41,054 bases of DNA from an uncultured Alphaproteobacteria bacterium (GTDB lineage: Bacteria; Pseudomonadota; Alphaproteobacteria; HIMB59; GCA-002718135). Under the pieces are notes generated by a model that saw nothing but the letters and a program-made list of their open reading frames with translations, was not told where the DNA came from and made no database searches. The DNA lies in NCBI GenBank assembly GCA_902522015.1, contig CABYTX010000007.1:1-41054 (forward strand), given 5' to 3'. The translations under genes were made by a program, and so were the position numbers. Shown one piece after another: positions 22,660 through 34,798 of this stretch. How positions within the stretch are numbered: the first letter of the stretch is position 1; each line of letters begins with the position of its first letter.

Positions 22660-23063
22660 TTTCAATATTTAATTTTTCAATTAATTTTTTGATCATAGTT
22701 TGTCTCTTCATATATTTTATTTTTACAACTATTGATTTTAATCTGGAGAATATTGAATATTTTTTAATTCTAGTAATTGTTATAAATTTATTTAACAAAA
22801 TTTATATTTGGTCAAATTTCAGAGTATTTATTAAAAAAGATCTTAATAAAATATTTAAAAACATATTATTTAATGATTCATTTGCAAAACTATGTATTAT
22901 TATTTTATCCACTGTAATTCCAATTTATATGCTTATGCAAAAAGATATATTAGTTGTTGATATATTGATTGAGAAAGCATCTTTTTTATTAGTATCAATT
23001 TTTACATTAATTGGATTTTATTTAGAATTTTATATTTTAGAAGTGACAAAAATAGATGATTAA
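22656..23063 (+). CDS. Unrecognised four-helix membrane protein
   Basis: 135 residues. I do not recognise the family. Four hydrophobic segments are visible at about residues 5-27, 34-52, 75-95 and 105-130, with a basic Lys-rich loop (FIKKDLNKIFKNI) between the second and third. The ATG overlaps the tauE-type stop by 4 bases, and its 3' end overlaps the next gene by 8, so it is translated as part of the same operon. This supports its being real despite low-complexity, Ile/Phe/Leu-rich composition. It may help the TauE-type exporter or the TIGR02186 protein; this is inference. Confidence 0.8.
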   Translation: MISIFNFSINFLIIVCLFIYFIFTTIDFNLENIEYFLILVIVINLFNKIYIWSNFRVFIKKDLNKIFKNILFNDSFAKLCIIILSTVIPIYMLMQKDILVVDILIEKASFLLVSIFTLIGFYLEFYILEVTKIDD

Positions 23064-23820
23064 AAATTTATATATAAAGTTTGCTTTTAATCTAACAATT
23101 TTATTGACTGTAATTTTTTTTTATAACTTTCTTCATGCTGAAGAAATTTACTTTGACTTATCTGAGGATAGTATTGAATTAAAAACAGATTTTAATGGAA
23201 AAGAAATTATTATTTTTGGATTACTAAAAGATGATCATGAGACACTTTTGACAGTAAAAGGACCACGATCAAAAATGAGAATACAAAAAAAAGAGAGGTA
23301 TTTTGGAATATGGATAAATAATCAATACGTTACCTATAGTAACATTCCATCTTTATTCTTTTTATCCTCCTCAAAAGAAATTAACGAAATCTTGCCTGAA
23401 TCGATATTAATTAATGAGGATCTAAGTTTTGAAAAAATTTTGAATAATAAGACTTTTAATCAAAATTTTATTTTCAAAAATGACCAAAAAAATTGGAATG
23501 AAAATTTTGTTAGAATAAAAAAAGAACAATCATTTTATAAAAGTTTTGAAATGAAAAAGGTCAAAGATAAATTGTTTCAAACTAGTGTTTTTTTTCCAAC
23601 AAATACAATACCAGGGATTTATAATGTTGATATTTACTATATAAGAAATAATACAATTATGAGTTCTGATCAGAAAAATATAATTATAAAAAAAACTGGT
23701 ATAGGAAGTCAAATATTTGACTTTGCTAATGAAAATGCAGCTACATACGGAGTTTTCGTAATTATCTTTTCAATATTTTCAGGTTTTATTGCTGCTGCTT
23801 TATTTAGGAGAAGTAAATGA
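23056..23820 (+). CDS. TIGR02186/Alph_Pro_TM family membrane protein
   Basis: 254 residues. It has an N-terminal signal-anchor (about residues 9-28, ending FLHAEE), a large predicted periplasmic beta-rich domain (GKEIIIFGLLKDDHE and TVKGPRSKMRIQKKERYFGI are typical of the family), and a C-terminal helix (about 232-249) followed by FRRSK at the cytoplasmic face. This alphaproteobacterial family of unknown function is commonly found next to TauE-like exporters. The linkage here repeats that pattern. It overlaps the preceding gene by 8 bases and the following Usp gene by 4. Confidence 0.82.
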   Translation: MIKNLYIKFAFNLTILLTVIFFYNFLHAEEIYFDLSEDSIELKTDFNGKEIIIFGLLKDDHETLLTVKGPRSKMRIQKKERYFGIWINNQYVTYSNIPSLFFLSSSKEINEILPESILINEDLSFEKILNNKTFNQNFIFKNDQKNWNENFVRIKKEQSFYKSFEMKKVKDKLFQTSVFFPTNTIPGIYNVDIYYIRNNTIMSSDQKNIIIKKTGIGSQIFDFANENAATYGVFVIIFSIFSGFIAAALFRRSK

Positions 23821-24290
23821 GTGATGATAGATATATTCTAGTTGTTGCAGACAATTCAGAAGAAATGCATACAGCTCTTGAATATGCTTGTGCAAGATCA
23901 AAAAAAACGGGAAGAAAAATTATAATTGCAACATTCATAGAGCCTTTGGATGTTCTAACAACCAAGGGTGTTACAGAAATTATGAAAGAGGAAGCTAGAG
24001 AAGAAGCAGAAATAATTCTTAAAAAAGCTGCCTCATTTGTCCAAGAAAGAACAGGCGACTATCCTGCTCTCTCTTTAAGAGAAGGGGATACTATATCTGA
24101 ATTAAAACAATTATTAGATGAGGAAAAAAATATTAATGTTCTTGTTTTAGCTGCCAATACTGACCCAAATAGTAAAAACCCTGGTCCCATAATAACTTCT
24201 CTGGTGAGTAATGAAATAACAAACCTAAGAATACCAATAATGATTGTGCCTGGAAATTTATCATTTGAACATATTGCACAAATAACTTAG
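23817..24290 (+). CDS. Universal stress protein (UspA) family protein
   Basis: 157 residues with a single Usp-like alpha/beta fold: YILVVADNSEEMHTALEYAC at the N-terminus, helix EEAREEAEIILKKAA, and the strand VLVLAANTDP. It ends LRIPIMIVPG. The canonical ATP-binding G-x2-G-x9-G-S/T pattern is not clear, so ATP binding is doubtful. The start overlaps the TIGR02186 stop (ATGA), making it the last gene of the exporter operon. It lies 3 bases before pyrE, so some readthrough into pyrE is likely. Confidence 0.85.
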   Translation: MSDDRYILVVADNSEEMHTALEYACARSKKTGRKIIIATFIEPLDVLTTKGVTEIMKEEAREEAEIILKKAASFVQERTGDYPALSLREGDTISELKQLLDEEKNINVLVLAANTDPNSKNPGPIITSLVSNEITNLRIPIMIVPGNLSFEHIAQIT

Positions 24291-24293
24291 AAA

Positions 24294-24929
24294 ATGTCAA
24301 AAGAGATAGCTAAAATTTTAGTAGATATAAAGTCTATAAATTTTTCATTTGATAAATATTTTACTCTTACATCAGGTTTGGCTAGTCCTGTTTATGTTGA
24401 TTGTAGAAAAATTATTTCTTTTATAAAAGAAAGAAATTTTATAATTGATAAAGCCATAGATTATTTAATTAAAAATAATATTGAAACAGAAATTATTGCT
24501 GGTGGAGAGACAGCTGGAATTCCCTATGCGGCTTTTATTTCTCAAAAATTAGATAAACAAATGATTTACATTAGAAAAAAAACAAAAGGTTTTGGAAAAA
24601 ACAAACAAATTGAGGGTGAATTTGAAAAAAACCAAAAAGCTCTTTTAGTTGAAGATCTAGCTACTGATGGAGGTAGTAAAATAATTTTTATTAACGCAAT
24701 GCGTGAAGCTGGATTAAAAGTTAAAGATATATTTGTAATATTTTATTATAATATTTTTGATTTCAAAGAATCAGAATTATTTAAATTAAATGTAAATATA
24801 CACTCACTGTGTACTTGGAAAGATATAATAAATTATATTGAAAGTGAAAAAATATATTCTGAAGATAAGGTTTCAAACTTAAAAGAATTTTTAGAAGATC
24901 CAGAAAAATGGAGAAGCAAGTATGCGTGA
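24294..24929 (+). CDS. pyrE: Orotate phosphoribosyltransferase
   Basis: 211 residues. PyrE converts orotate and PRPP to orotidine 5'-phosphate in pyrimidine synthesis. The N-terminal FDKYFTLTSGLASPVYVDCR is diagnostic, GGETAGIPYAAFI follows, and the PRPP-binding loop is ALLVEDLATDGGSK. It overlaps the following nucleotidyltransferase gene by 8 bases. The upstream spacing of 3 bases suggests it belongs to the same transcript as the usp gene. Confidence 0.95.
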   Translation: MSKEIAKILVDIKSINFSFDKYFTLTSGLASPVYVDCRKIISFIKERNFIIDKAIDYLIKNNIETEIIAGGETAGIPYAAFISQKLDKQMIYIRKKTKGFGKNKQIEGEFEKNQKALLVEDLATDGGSKIIFINAMREAGLKVKDIFVIFYYNIFDFKESELFKLNVNIHSLCTWKDIINYIESEKIYSEDKVSNLKEFLEDPEKWRSKYA

Positions 24930-25356
24930 AATAGTTGTTGTCAGTGGGGGTTTTGATCCAATTCACAGTGGCCATATAAAATTAATTAAAGAAGCTGCTA
25001 AACATGGTGAAGTCGTAGTTTTGCTAAATTCTGATTTATGGCTTCAGAAAAAGAAGGGAAAGGAATTTCTCCCTTTTATTGAAAGAGCTATAATTATGAA
25101 TGAATTAAAAAATGTTATTGATGTTATAGAGTTTGATGACGGAGATAAGACCTGCATCGATGGTCTTAAAAAAGTAAAAAATAAATATCCTGAATCAATT
25201 ATTAAATTTGCAAATGGAGGAGACAGGAATGATAACACAACACCAGAATCAATATTTTGTAATGAAAATAATATTGAATTACTTTGGGGGATTGGTGGAA
25301 ATGATAAATCAAATTCTAGTTCATGGATTTTGCAAAAATGGAAAGAAGATAATTAA
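24922..25356 (+). CDS. Cytidylyltransferase-fold nucleotidyltransferase, substrate unknown
   Basis: 144 residues. The N-terminal GGFDPIHSGHIKLIKEA carries the HxGH motif of the nucleotidyltransferase superfamily (glycerol-3-phosphate cytidylyltransferase and heptose-1-phosphate adenylyltransferase types). It continues LLNSDLWLQKKKGKEFLPF and ERAIIMNELKNVIDVI. The C-terminal NGGDRNDNTTPE with GIGGNDKSNSSSWIL resembles the ISSTxI-like loop at the nucleotide site. Substrate is not clear; lipid head-group, heptose or phosphonate precursors are possible. It is coupled to pyrE by overlap and converges with pdxH by 4 bases. Confidence 0.8.
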   Translation: MREIVVVSGGFDPIHSGHIKLIKEAAKHGEVVVLLNSDLWLQKKKGKEFLPFIERAIIMNELKNVIDVIEFDDGDKTCIDGLKKVKNKYPESIIKFANGGDRNDNTTPESIFCNENNIELLWGIGGNDKSNSSSWILQKWKEDN

Positions 25357-25958
25357 GGATATAATTTTCTAGAAACCCAAAAATTATTTTCCATACGGAA
25401 TTCAAGCCTGTCATGCAATCTAAATGGCATATCTTGCCAAAATTCAATTAATATAGGCCTTACTAAGTAACCATTCCAATGTGAAGGTCTTGGCACATCA
25501 TTATCTGAAAATTTTTTTTCAAAATCTTCTACTCTTTTAGTTAATGTTGATCTATCATCTAGTTCTTCTGACTGTAATGAGGCCCAAGCTCCTATTCTAC
25601 TACCTAATGGTCTTGAATTATAATATTCATCAGCTTCAGCGTTTGAAATTTGTGAAACATTACCTTCTATTCTTATTTGTCTTTGAAGTGTTTTCCAATG
25701 AAAATTTAAAGCGACACTATCGTTGTTTTTAATTGCTCTACCTTTTTTGCTATTTGAATTTGTATAAAAAACAAACCCTTTATCATTATAGGATTTAAGT
25801 AAAACAATTCGCGAGCTTGGTTTGCCATCAGAAGATATAGTAGCAAGGTTCATAGCATTTGGATCATTGATTTCACTTTTCTTTGCCTCTTCAAACCATT
25901 CTTGAAAAAGTTCAATTGGTTTTTTATCAGAATTTATTAATTTTTGATTTGATTGCAT
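25353..25958 (-). CDS. pdxH: Pyridoxamine 5'-phosphate oxidase
   Basis: 201 residues. This FMN enzyme makes pyridoxal 5'-phosphate (vitamin B6). Typical stretches are NAMNLATISSDGKPSSRIVL, YNDKGFVFYTNSNSKKGRAI, NFHWKTLQRQIRIEG, and the C-terminal RPSHWNGYLVRPILIEFWQ with LHDRLEF. It is divergent from fabI across about 68 bases of AT-rich DNA (25959-26026), which presumably holds both promoters. It converges with the preceding nucleotidyltransferase gene. Confidence 0.96.
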   Translation of the reverse strand: MQSNQKLINSDKKPIELFQEWFEEAKKSEINDPNAMNLATISSDGKPSSRIVLLKSYNDKGFVFYTNSNSKKGRAIKNNDSVALNFHWKTLQRQIRIEGNVSQISNAEADEYYNSRPLGSRIGAWASLQSEELDDRSTLTKRVEDFEKKFSDNDVPRPSHWNGYLVRPILIEFWQDMPFRLHDRLEFRMENNFWVSRKLYP

Positions 25959-26026
25959 ATTATAGATATGAATATTATTTTATAAGTATATATATCTATA
26001 TTTATAAAAAAACACTGATTTACAAT

Positions 26027-26854
26027 ATGTTGATGCAAAATAAAAAAGGTCTGATTATGGGAGTGGCAAATGACAGATCAATTGCTTGGGGTATTGCGAA
26101 AAAATTAGCAGAACAGGGAGCAGAAATTGCACTTACTTATCAAGGAGAAGCTCTTAAGAAAAGAGTTCAGCCACTTGCAGAAGAAATAGGCTCTAACACT
26201 ATTATTCCTTGTGATGTTTCAGACTCACAAAGTATGAATAATGTTTTTGAAACACTTAAAAATAAATGGGGTGAATTAGATTTTCTTGTTCATGGAATTG
26301 GTTTTTCCAACAAAGATGAATTAAGAGGTAAATATTACAATACATCTTCTGATAATTTTAAACAAACTATGCACATATCATGTTATTCTTTTACAGAAGC
26401 TTGTAGGCTTGCAGAACCTTTAATGAATAATGGTGGATCAATTTTAACTTTAACATATTATGGATCAGAACAAGTTATGCCTCATTACAATGTAATGGGA
26501 GTTGCAAAAGCAGCTTTAGAGGCAAGTGTTAGATATTTAGCAGTTGATTTGGGAGAAAAAAATATAAGAGTTAATGCTATTAGCGCTGGCCCAATTAAAA
26601 CTTTGGCAGCATCAGGAATAGGTGATTTTAGATTTATTCTAAAATGGAACGAACTTAATGCTCCGCTTAAAAGAAATGTAAATCAGCAAGATGTTGGAAA
26701 TTCTTCTTTGTATCTCTTAAGTGATCTTGGGAGTGCCGTTACTGGTGAGATACAACATGTGGATTGTGGCTATCATACTGTAGGAATGGTTGCAGTTGAT
26801 GAGAGTGAAAGTGTTTCAGAATTATTAGGTGAATTTACAAATTCTAAAAAATGA
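26027..26854 (+). CDS. fabI: Enoyl-[acyl-carrier-protein] reductase (NADH) FabI
   Basis: 275 residues from the ATG at 26027 (a second ATG at 26033 is equally plausible). An open frame extends upstream to 25883, but this overlaps pdxH and encodes Tyr/Ile-rich nonsense, so I rejected it. FabI performs the last reduction in fatty-acid elongation. The NAD site is [14 protein letters not shown]. The active-site Tyr and Lys appear in TLTYYGSEQ and [20 protein letters not shown]. It ends overlapping the aroC start by 4 bases. Confidence 0.95.
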   Translation: MLMQNKKGLIMGVANDRSIAWGIAKKLAEQGAEIALTYQGEALKKRVQPLAEEIGSNTIIPCDVSDSQSMNNVFETLKNKWGELDFLVHGIGFSNKDELRGKYYNTSSDNFKQTMHISCYSFTEACRLAEPLMNNGGSILTLTYYGSEQVMPHYNVMGVAKAALEASVRYLAVDLGEKNIRVNAISAGPIKTLAASGIGDFRFILKWNELNAPLKRNVNQQDVGNSSLYLLSDLGSAVTGEIQHVDCGYHTVGMVAVDESESVSELLGEFTNSKK

Positions 26855-27921
26855 CTTCTAATACAATAGGAAAAATCTTTAACTTTACCACATGGGGAGA
26901 AAGCCATGGCAAAGCTATTGGGTGTGTTGTCGATGGAGTTCCATCGAACATAAATTTAACTGAAAAGGATATTCAACCCTATTTAGATAAAAGAAAACCT
27001 GGTCAATCAAAATTTACAACTCAAAGAAAAGAAGAGGATAAAGTTGAAATACTATCTGGAACTTTTGAAGGAAAAACAACAGGTCATCCTATTTCCCTAA
27101 TTATTTACAATCAAGATCAGAGATCAAAAGATTATGGTGATATCAAAAGTAAATTTAGACCAGGTCACGCAGATTACACATATTGGAGAAAATATGGCAT
27201 AAGAGATTATAGGGGTGGTGGTAGATCTAGTGCTAGAGAAACTGCAATGAGAGTAGCAGCAGGTGCAATAGCAAGAAAAATCATAAAAAATAAAATAAAA
27301 AATCAAGTTGTAATAACAGGTGCATTAATTCAAATAGGTAATCATAAAATTAATTATGAAAATTGGAATAATAATTTTATTTCAAAAAATAATTTTTGGA
27401 GTCCTGATAAAGAAATTATTAAAATATGGGAAAACGAAATACAAACTGCAAGAAAATCTGGTTCCTCTTTAGGTGCTATAATTGAAATTAGAGTAAAAGG
27501 TTTACCCGCTGGATTAGGAGAGCCTATTTATGAAAAAATAGACTCCGATATAGCTAAGGCTTTGATGTCTATTAATGCAGTTAAGGGTGTAGAAATGGGA
27601 AATGGTTTTAGCAGTGTTTATGAAACTGGAATTTCTAATGTTGATGAAATGAGAATTAAAAATAAAAAACCTTTTTTTCTTTCAAATAATAATGGTGGAG
27701 TTCTTGGTGGTATTACAACTGGCCAAGAATTAATTACTAGATTTGTAGTAAAACCGACAAGTTCAATATTATCGACGAAAAAAACAATTAATACTAAATT
27801 AAAAGAAACAACAATATCTACTAAAGGTCGTCATGATCCATGTGTTGGTATAAGAGCTGTTCCTGTTGGTGAAGCAATGGTTGCAACAACTATAGCTGAT
27901 CATTGTTTAAGATTTCTGTAA
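26851..27921 (+). CDS. aroC: Chorismate synthase
   Basis: 356 residues. It catalyses the last step of the shikimate pathway (EPSP to chorismate) with reduced FMN. All three family signatures are present: [20 protein letters not shown] at the N-terminus, [20 protein letters not shown], and the C-terminal [20 protein letters not shown]. The fabI-aroC pair is coupled by a 4-base overlap. The 3' end overlaps the convergent tlyA by 15 bases, with no intrinsic terminator between them. Confidence 0.98.
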   Translation: MTSNTIGKIFNFTTWGESHGKAIGCVVDGVPSNINLTEKDIQPYLDKRKPGQSKFTTQRKEEDKVEILSGTFEGKTTGHPISLIIYNQDQRSKDYGDIKSKFRPGHADYTYWRKYGIRDYRGGGRSSARETAMRVAAGAIARKIIKNKIKNQVVITGALIQIGNHKINYENWNNNFISKNNFWSPDKEIIKIWENEIQTARKSGSSLGAIIEIRVKGLPAGLGEPIYEKIDSDIAKALMSINAVKGVEMGNGFSSVYETGISNVDEMRIKNKKPFFLSNNNGGVLGGITTGQELITRFVVKPTSSILSTKKTINTKLKETTISTKGRHDPCVGIRAVPVGEAMVATTIADHCLRFL

Positions 27922-28656
27922 AACACTATAAATCAAGAATTCTTTATTCCCTTTTGGTCCAGTTATGGGACTTTCAACTAAACCTACAACCTCAGCCTTA
28001 ATTATTTTTTTAAACCAATTCGATATATCATTACATACTTGTTCATGAATCAATGGATCTTTCACAATACCTTTTTTCAAATTTATTTTATTTGTTTCAA
28101 ATTGTGGCTTAATTAATGAAATTATCTCAGCTTTACTTGATAAAAGCTTCAAGCTAGGTTCTATAACCTTTGTTAGACTAATGAAACTAACATCACAGAC
28201 TACCAAATTAATTTTTTCATGAATTATTGAGTTATCTAAATATTTAGCATTAAAATTTTCTATACTAATAATTTTTTTTTCTTTTTTTAATTTTTCATGA
28301 AGTTGATTTGTACCAACATCAATAGAATATATTTTTTTAGCTTTTTTTTTTAAAAGAACTTCTGTGAATCCACCAGTTGATGAACCGATATCTAGACAAA
28401 TTTTATTTTCAATATCAATCTTAAAATGATCAATCGCTTTGAGTAATTTGAATGCACCTCTTGATACCCATGGAGGATGTAGTTGTTTAATTTTTATTTT
28501 TGAGTTTGCATTAAAACTGTTACCACTTTTGGTAATAATTTTATCGTTTACATAAACTTGACCGGCCATAATCATAGATTGGGCCTTTGATTTAGTATCA
28601 GCTAATTTTCTATCAATTAAAAGCTGATCAAGTCTTATTTTTAGATTTTTACTCAA
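27907..28656 (-). CDS. tlyA: TlyA-family rRNA (cytidine-2'-O)-methyltransferase/hemolysin-like
   Basis: 249 residues. The N-terminal S4 RNA-binding domain is [20 protein letters not shown]. It is followed by an FtsJ-like SAM domain ([18 protein letters not shown], then [15 protein letters not shown] and SLIKPQFE). TlyA proteins methylate 16S and 23S rRNA and are often labelled hemolysins, although the methylase role is better supported. It follows xseB by 9 bases. It overlaps aroC tail-to-tail. Confidence 0.93.
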   Translation of the reverse strand: MSKNLKIRLDQLLIDRKLADTKSKAQSMIMAGQVYVNDKIITKSGNSFNANSKIKIKQLHPPWVSRGAFKLLKAIDHFKIDIENKICLDIGSSTGGFTEVLLKKKAKKIYSIDVGTNQLHEKLKKEKKIISIENFNAKYLDNSIIHEKINLVVCDVSFISLTKVIEPSLKLLSSKAEIISLIKPQFETNKINLKKGIVKDPLIHEQVCNDISNWFKKIIKAEVVGLVESPITGPKGNKEFLIYSVLQKS

Positions 28657-28665
28657 ACTTGAAAA

Positions 28666-28884
28666 TTACTTAAAATCTTCTTTTGTAACTTTATTGTTTT
28701 CTTGCTTAATTTTTTTAATTTGGCTTTCAATACTTTTTAATTTTTCCTCACATGCTTTTTTTAAATTCATTCCTTCTTCGTAAAGTTTTACAGATTCTTC
28801 TAAATCAACTTCACCATTTTCTAATTTCTCTACAATAGACTCAAGTTTTTTTAAATTATTTTCAAAATTATTATCTTTATTCAT
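28666..28884 (-). CDS. xseB: Exodeoxyribonuclease VII small subunit
   Basis: 72 residues, normal XseB length. The helical hairpin signature is LKKLESIVEKLENGEVDLEE followed by SVKLYEEGMNLKKACEEKL. It is the small subunit of an enzyme that degrades single-stranded DNA. The partner xseA is not in the window. It overlaps the preceding DUF6476-like gene by 8 bases. In many relatives an isoprenoid gene (ispA or dxs) lies between xseB and tlyA; here they are adjacent. Confidence 0.93.
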   Translation of the reverse strand: MNKDNNFENNLKKLESIVEKLENGEVDLEESVKLYEEGMNLKKACEEKLKSIESQIKKIKQENNKVTKEDFK

Positions 28885-29170
28885 TAGATGTATCTATTTT
28901 TGTAATATTTGATGTTTCTATATCATATATTAAAGCATAAACCTTATCATTACTTTTTATTGTAAACAAAATCCGATTATTATCAATCATATCTATATCT
29001 GTAATTTTGTGCCCTTTTTCTAAATTTAAATTATATTCAATTAAATTTGTATCTAAATTACTTTGTTTTTTTGTTGTTTTTATATACAAACCATAAACTA
29101 GAGCTAAAAAACAAATAACAATTAATATACCTAAAAATATTACAATAAATTTAAGAATTTTTTGAGACAT
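28877..29170 (-). CDS. Small membrane-anchored protein, DUF6476-like
   Basis: 97 residues: one N-terminal membrane helix (about residues 6-29, ILKFIVIFLGILIVICFLAL) and a small beta-rich domain outside (about 45-97, including NRILFTIKSNDKVYALIYDI). Function is unknown. The architecture and the position back to back with rluD, upstream of rpoH, resemble the alphaproteobacterial DUF6476 family; this is a context-based match. Its start codon overlaps that of rluD in a CATG tetramer. Confidence 0.75.
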   Translation of the reverse strand: MSQKILKFIVIFLGILIVICFLALVYGLYIKTTKKQSNLDTNLIEYNLNLEKGHKITDIDMIDNNRILFTIKSNDKVYALIYDIETSNITKIDTSNE

Positions 29171-30140
29171 GAACGAATTCTATAATCTTAAATTAACTAT
29201 AAATAAACAATTAAGTTCACAAAGATTAGATAAAGTGCTCGTTTCAAAATTGGAAGGATATTCAAGAACACAAATTAAAACTTTAATATTAAATGGCAAT
29301 GTATGTCTTGATGAAAAGGAAATAAAAGATCCATCTTACATAACTAAAGAAAATGAAAATTACTTTATAAATATTATCTTAAAGCAAGAAACAAAACATT
29401 CAGCTGAAAATATAGACTTAAACATTATTTTTGAAGATGAAGATTTAATTGTTATAAATAAACCTCCAAATTTAGTAATGCATCCAGCTCCTGGAAATGA
29501 AAGCGGCACTCTTGTGAATGCTCTTATGCATTACACTAATAATCAACTAAGTAATTTAGATGATAATTCTAGACCAGGAATAGTCCATCGTTTAGATAAG
29601 GATACGAGTGGAATTCTTGTTGTTGCGAAAAATAATAATGTTCATATTAATTTAGCCGAACAATTCAAAGAACATACAATATCTCGTAGATATAAAGCAA
29701 TAGTTTGGGGAACTCCTGATAATCAATCAATTGAAGGGTACATAGAGAGAAATAGAAAAAATAGAAAAAAAATGAGTTTAAATAATAAGGGTTTTGGAAA
29801 ATATTCTAAAACCGATATTAAATTAGAAAAAACTTTTGGTATTGCTAGTTTAGTTGACTGTCATTTACATACTGGAAGAACGCATCAAATTAGACTTCAT
29901 TTAACTTCTAAAAATTCTCCAATCATTGGTGATAAGATTTATGGAAAAAGTAAAATTAATCAATTTGGAAAAGATAAAAATACATTTAATAAATTCATGA
30001 TTTTAAAAAATTTTGAAAGACAAGCATTGCATGCTTATCATCTTGGTTTTGATCATCCTACATCAAAAAAAAGGATGGATTTTGATATTGAAATTCCTGA
30101 AGATTTTAAGAATTTAATTGAATTATTGCTTAAATATTAA
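29169..30140 (+). CDS. rluD: RluD/RluA-family 23S rRNA pseudouridine synthase
   Basis: 323 residues. An S4 domain (SQRLDKVLVSKLEGYSRTQI) is followed by the catalytic domain with the active-site motif PGIVHRLDKDTSGILVVAKN (catalytic Asp in RLDKDTSG), then RTHQIRLHLTSKNSPIIGDK. RluD isomerises uridines in helix 69 of 23S rRNA. The S4 domain begins within the first 20 residues, so the ATG at 29169 is the best start. That start overlaps the divergent gene's start, so promoters must lie in the neighbour's coding sequence. rpoH follows 30 bases downstream. Confidence 0.93.
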   Translation: MNEFYNLKLTINKQLSSQRLDKVLVSKLEGYSRTQIKTLILNGNVCLDEKEIKDPSYITKENENYFINIILKQETKHSAENIDLNIIFEDEDLIVINKPPNLVMHPAPGNESGTLVNALMHYTNNQLSNLDDNSRPGIVHRLDKDTSGILVVAKNNNVHINLAEQFKEHTISRRYKAIVWGTPDNQSIEGYIERNRKNRKKMSLNNKGFGKYSKTDIKLEKTFGIASLVDCHLHTGRTHQIRLHLTSKNSPIIGDKIYGKSKINQFGKDKNTFNKFMILKNFERQALHAYHLGFDHPTSKKRMDFDIEIPEDFKNLIELLLKY

Positions 30141-30170
30141 ATTATATTTTATTTATGATATAGGCGTATT

Positions 30171-33398
<3,228 letters not shown>

Positions 33399-33406
<8 letters not shown>

Positions 33407-34754
33407 GATAAGGCCTTACTAATTTTTTTATTTCTAGAGATTTCTTTTTAACCTCAGTAACTTCTTGCCCTTCGACTAGTATTCTAACTAATGGTTCAGT
33501 TCCAGATAACCTTACAAGAGATCTAATTTTTTTATTATTATATAGTTTATCATTTTTTAACTTATCAAGAATTTTTAACAGTTTGGTATTCTTTGTTTTA
33601 TAACTTAAGTTAATTTTTTCTTGAGCAAAGTCATTGTACAAATCAAAAAGTTTGCTCGCCTTATTTTTATTTGATATCAAAATTTCAGTTATTTTTAGAG
33701 CTGCCAAAATTCCATCACCAGTATTAGAATGTTCTGACAATATTATATGTCCTGATTGTTCCCCACCTATCATAGATTTGGATTTTTTCATTTGATTTAT
33801 AACGTTTATATCTCCAACAGATGTTCGCTTAATCTTTAATTTTAATTTATTTGTGAGATAATTTTCTAATCCCATATTAGACATGACTGTTATAATAACA
33901 TCATGTTGGTTGGATTTTTTCTGAGGTTTTACATAACTTTTACATAACAATCCTATAATTTTATCACCATCAACTTCTTTACCTTCTTCATCTACAACTA
34001 TTAACCTATCTCCATCACCATCAAATGCAAATCCAATATCAGCCTTTTCTTTTATGACATTTTGTGAGAGTGATTTCACATCGACTGCACCACAATTTTT
34101 ATTAATGTTTAAGCCATCTGGATTATTATTTATGGCAATTATATTATGACCTAACTCCCAGAATAAATTTGGAGCTATATTATATGTGGCTCCATTCGCA
34201 CAATCTAAAACAATTTTTAGTTTTTTCTTGGAAGATGTTTTATTCAAGGTGCTTTTTAAAAATTCTGAGTATCTACCTGAGGCATCCTCCAGTCTTCTTG
34301 CATTTCCAGAAATAAATGTGTTGTTTGAGATTCTAGAGTATTTTTTATTATCTAATACTATTTTTTCAACCTTTTGTTCTATCAATGAACTTAGCTTTGT
34401 TCCGGTACTATCAAAAAATTTAAGCCCATTATATTCATATGTGTTATGAGAAGCTGTAATCATTACGCCAATATCTGCTCTTAAAGTTTTAATCATTAAT
34501 GGGACGGCTGGTGTTGGAAGAGGTCCGACTAAAATTACATCCATTCCCATAGAAATAAATCCAGCTGTCACAAGTGGCTCATATAAATATCCAGATAATC
34601 TAGTATCTTTGCAAATCACAACCCTGCTATTTTTAGAATTTTTCTTTTTTAGAAGAAATGCAACTGTTTTTGAAATTTTTAAACAAGTTTCAGCAGAAAG
34701 AGGTTCCTCATTAACTAAGCACCGTATACCATCGGTACCGAATATTTTAGACAT
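33399..34754 (-). CDS. glmM: Phosphoglucosamine mutase
   Basis: 451 residues. It interconverts glucosamine-6-P and glucosamine-1-P for peptidoglycan and LPS precursors. The phosphoserine loop is GVMITASHNTYEYNG with Ser102. The Mg-binding loop is FAFDGDGDRLIVVD, and the sugar-binding loop is GGEQSGHII. The C-terminal phosphate-binding segment is RLSGTEPLVRILVEG. It follows ftsH by 44 bases, the common ftsH-glmM neighbourhood. No terminator is seen in the gap. Confidence 0.97.
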
Positions 34755-34798
34755 TTATGTCTTTTATTCAAAAAAATAAATAAAGTGAAGTAATTAAA

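Noticed and set aside
25883-26026. 48-residue N-terminal extension of FabI
   Set aside because: It overlaps pdxH on the opposite strand and reads as Tyr/Ile-rich low-complexity sequence. FabI begins naturally at 26027 or 26033.
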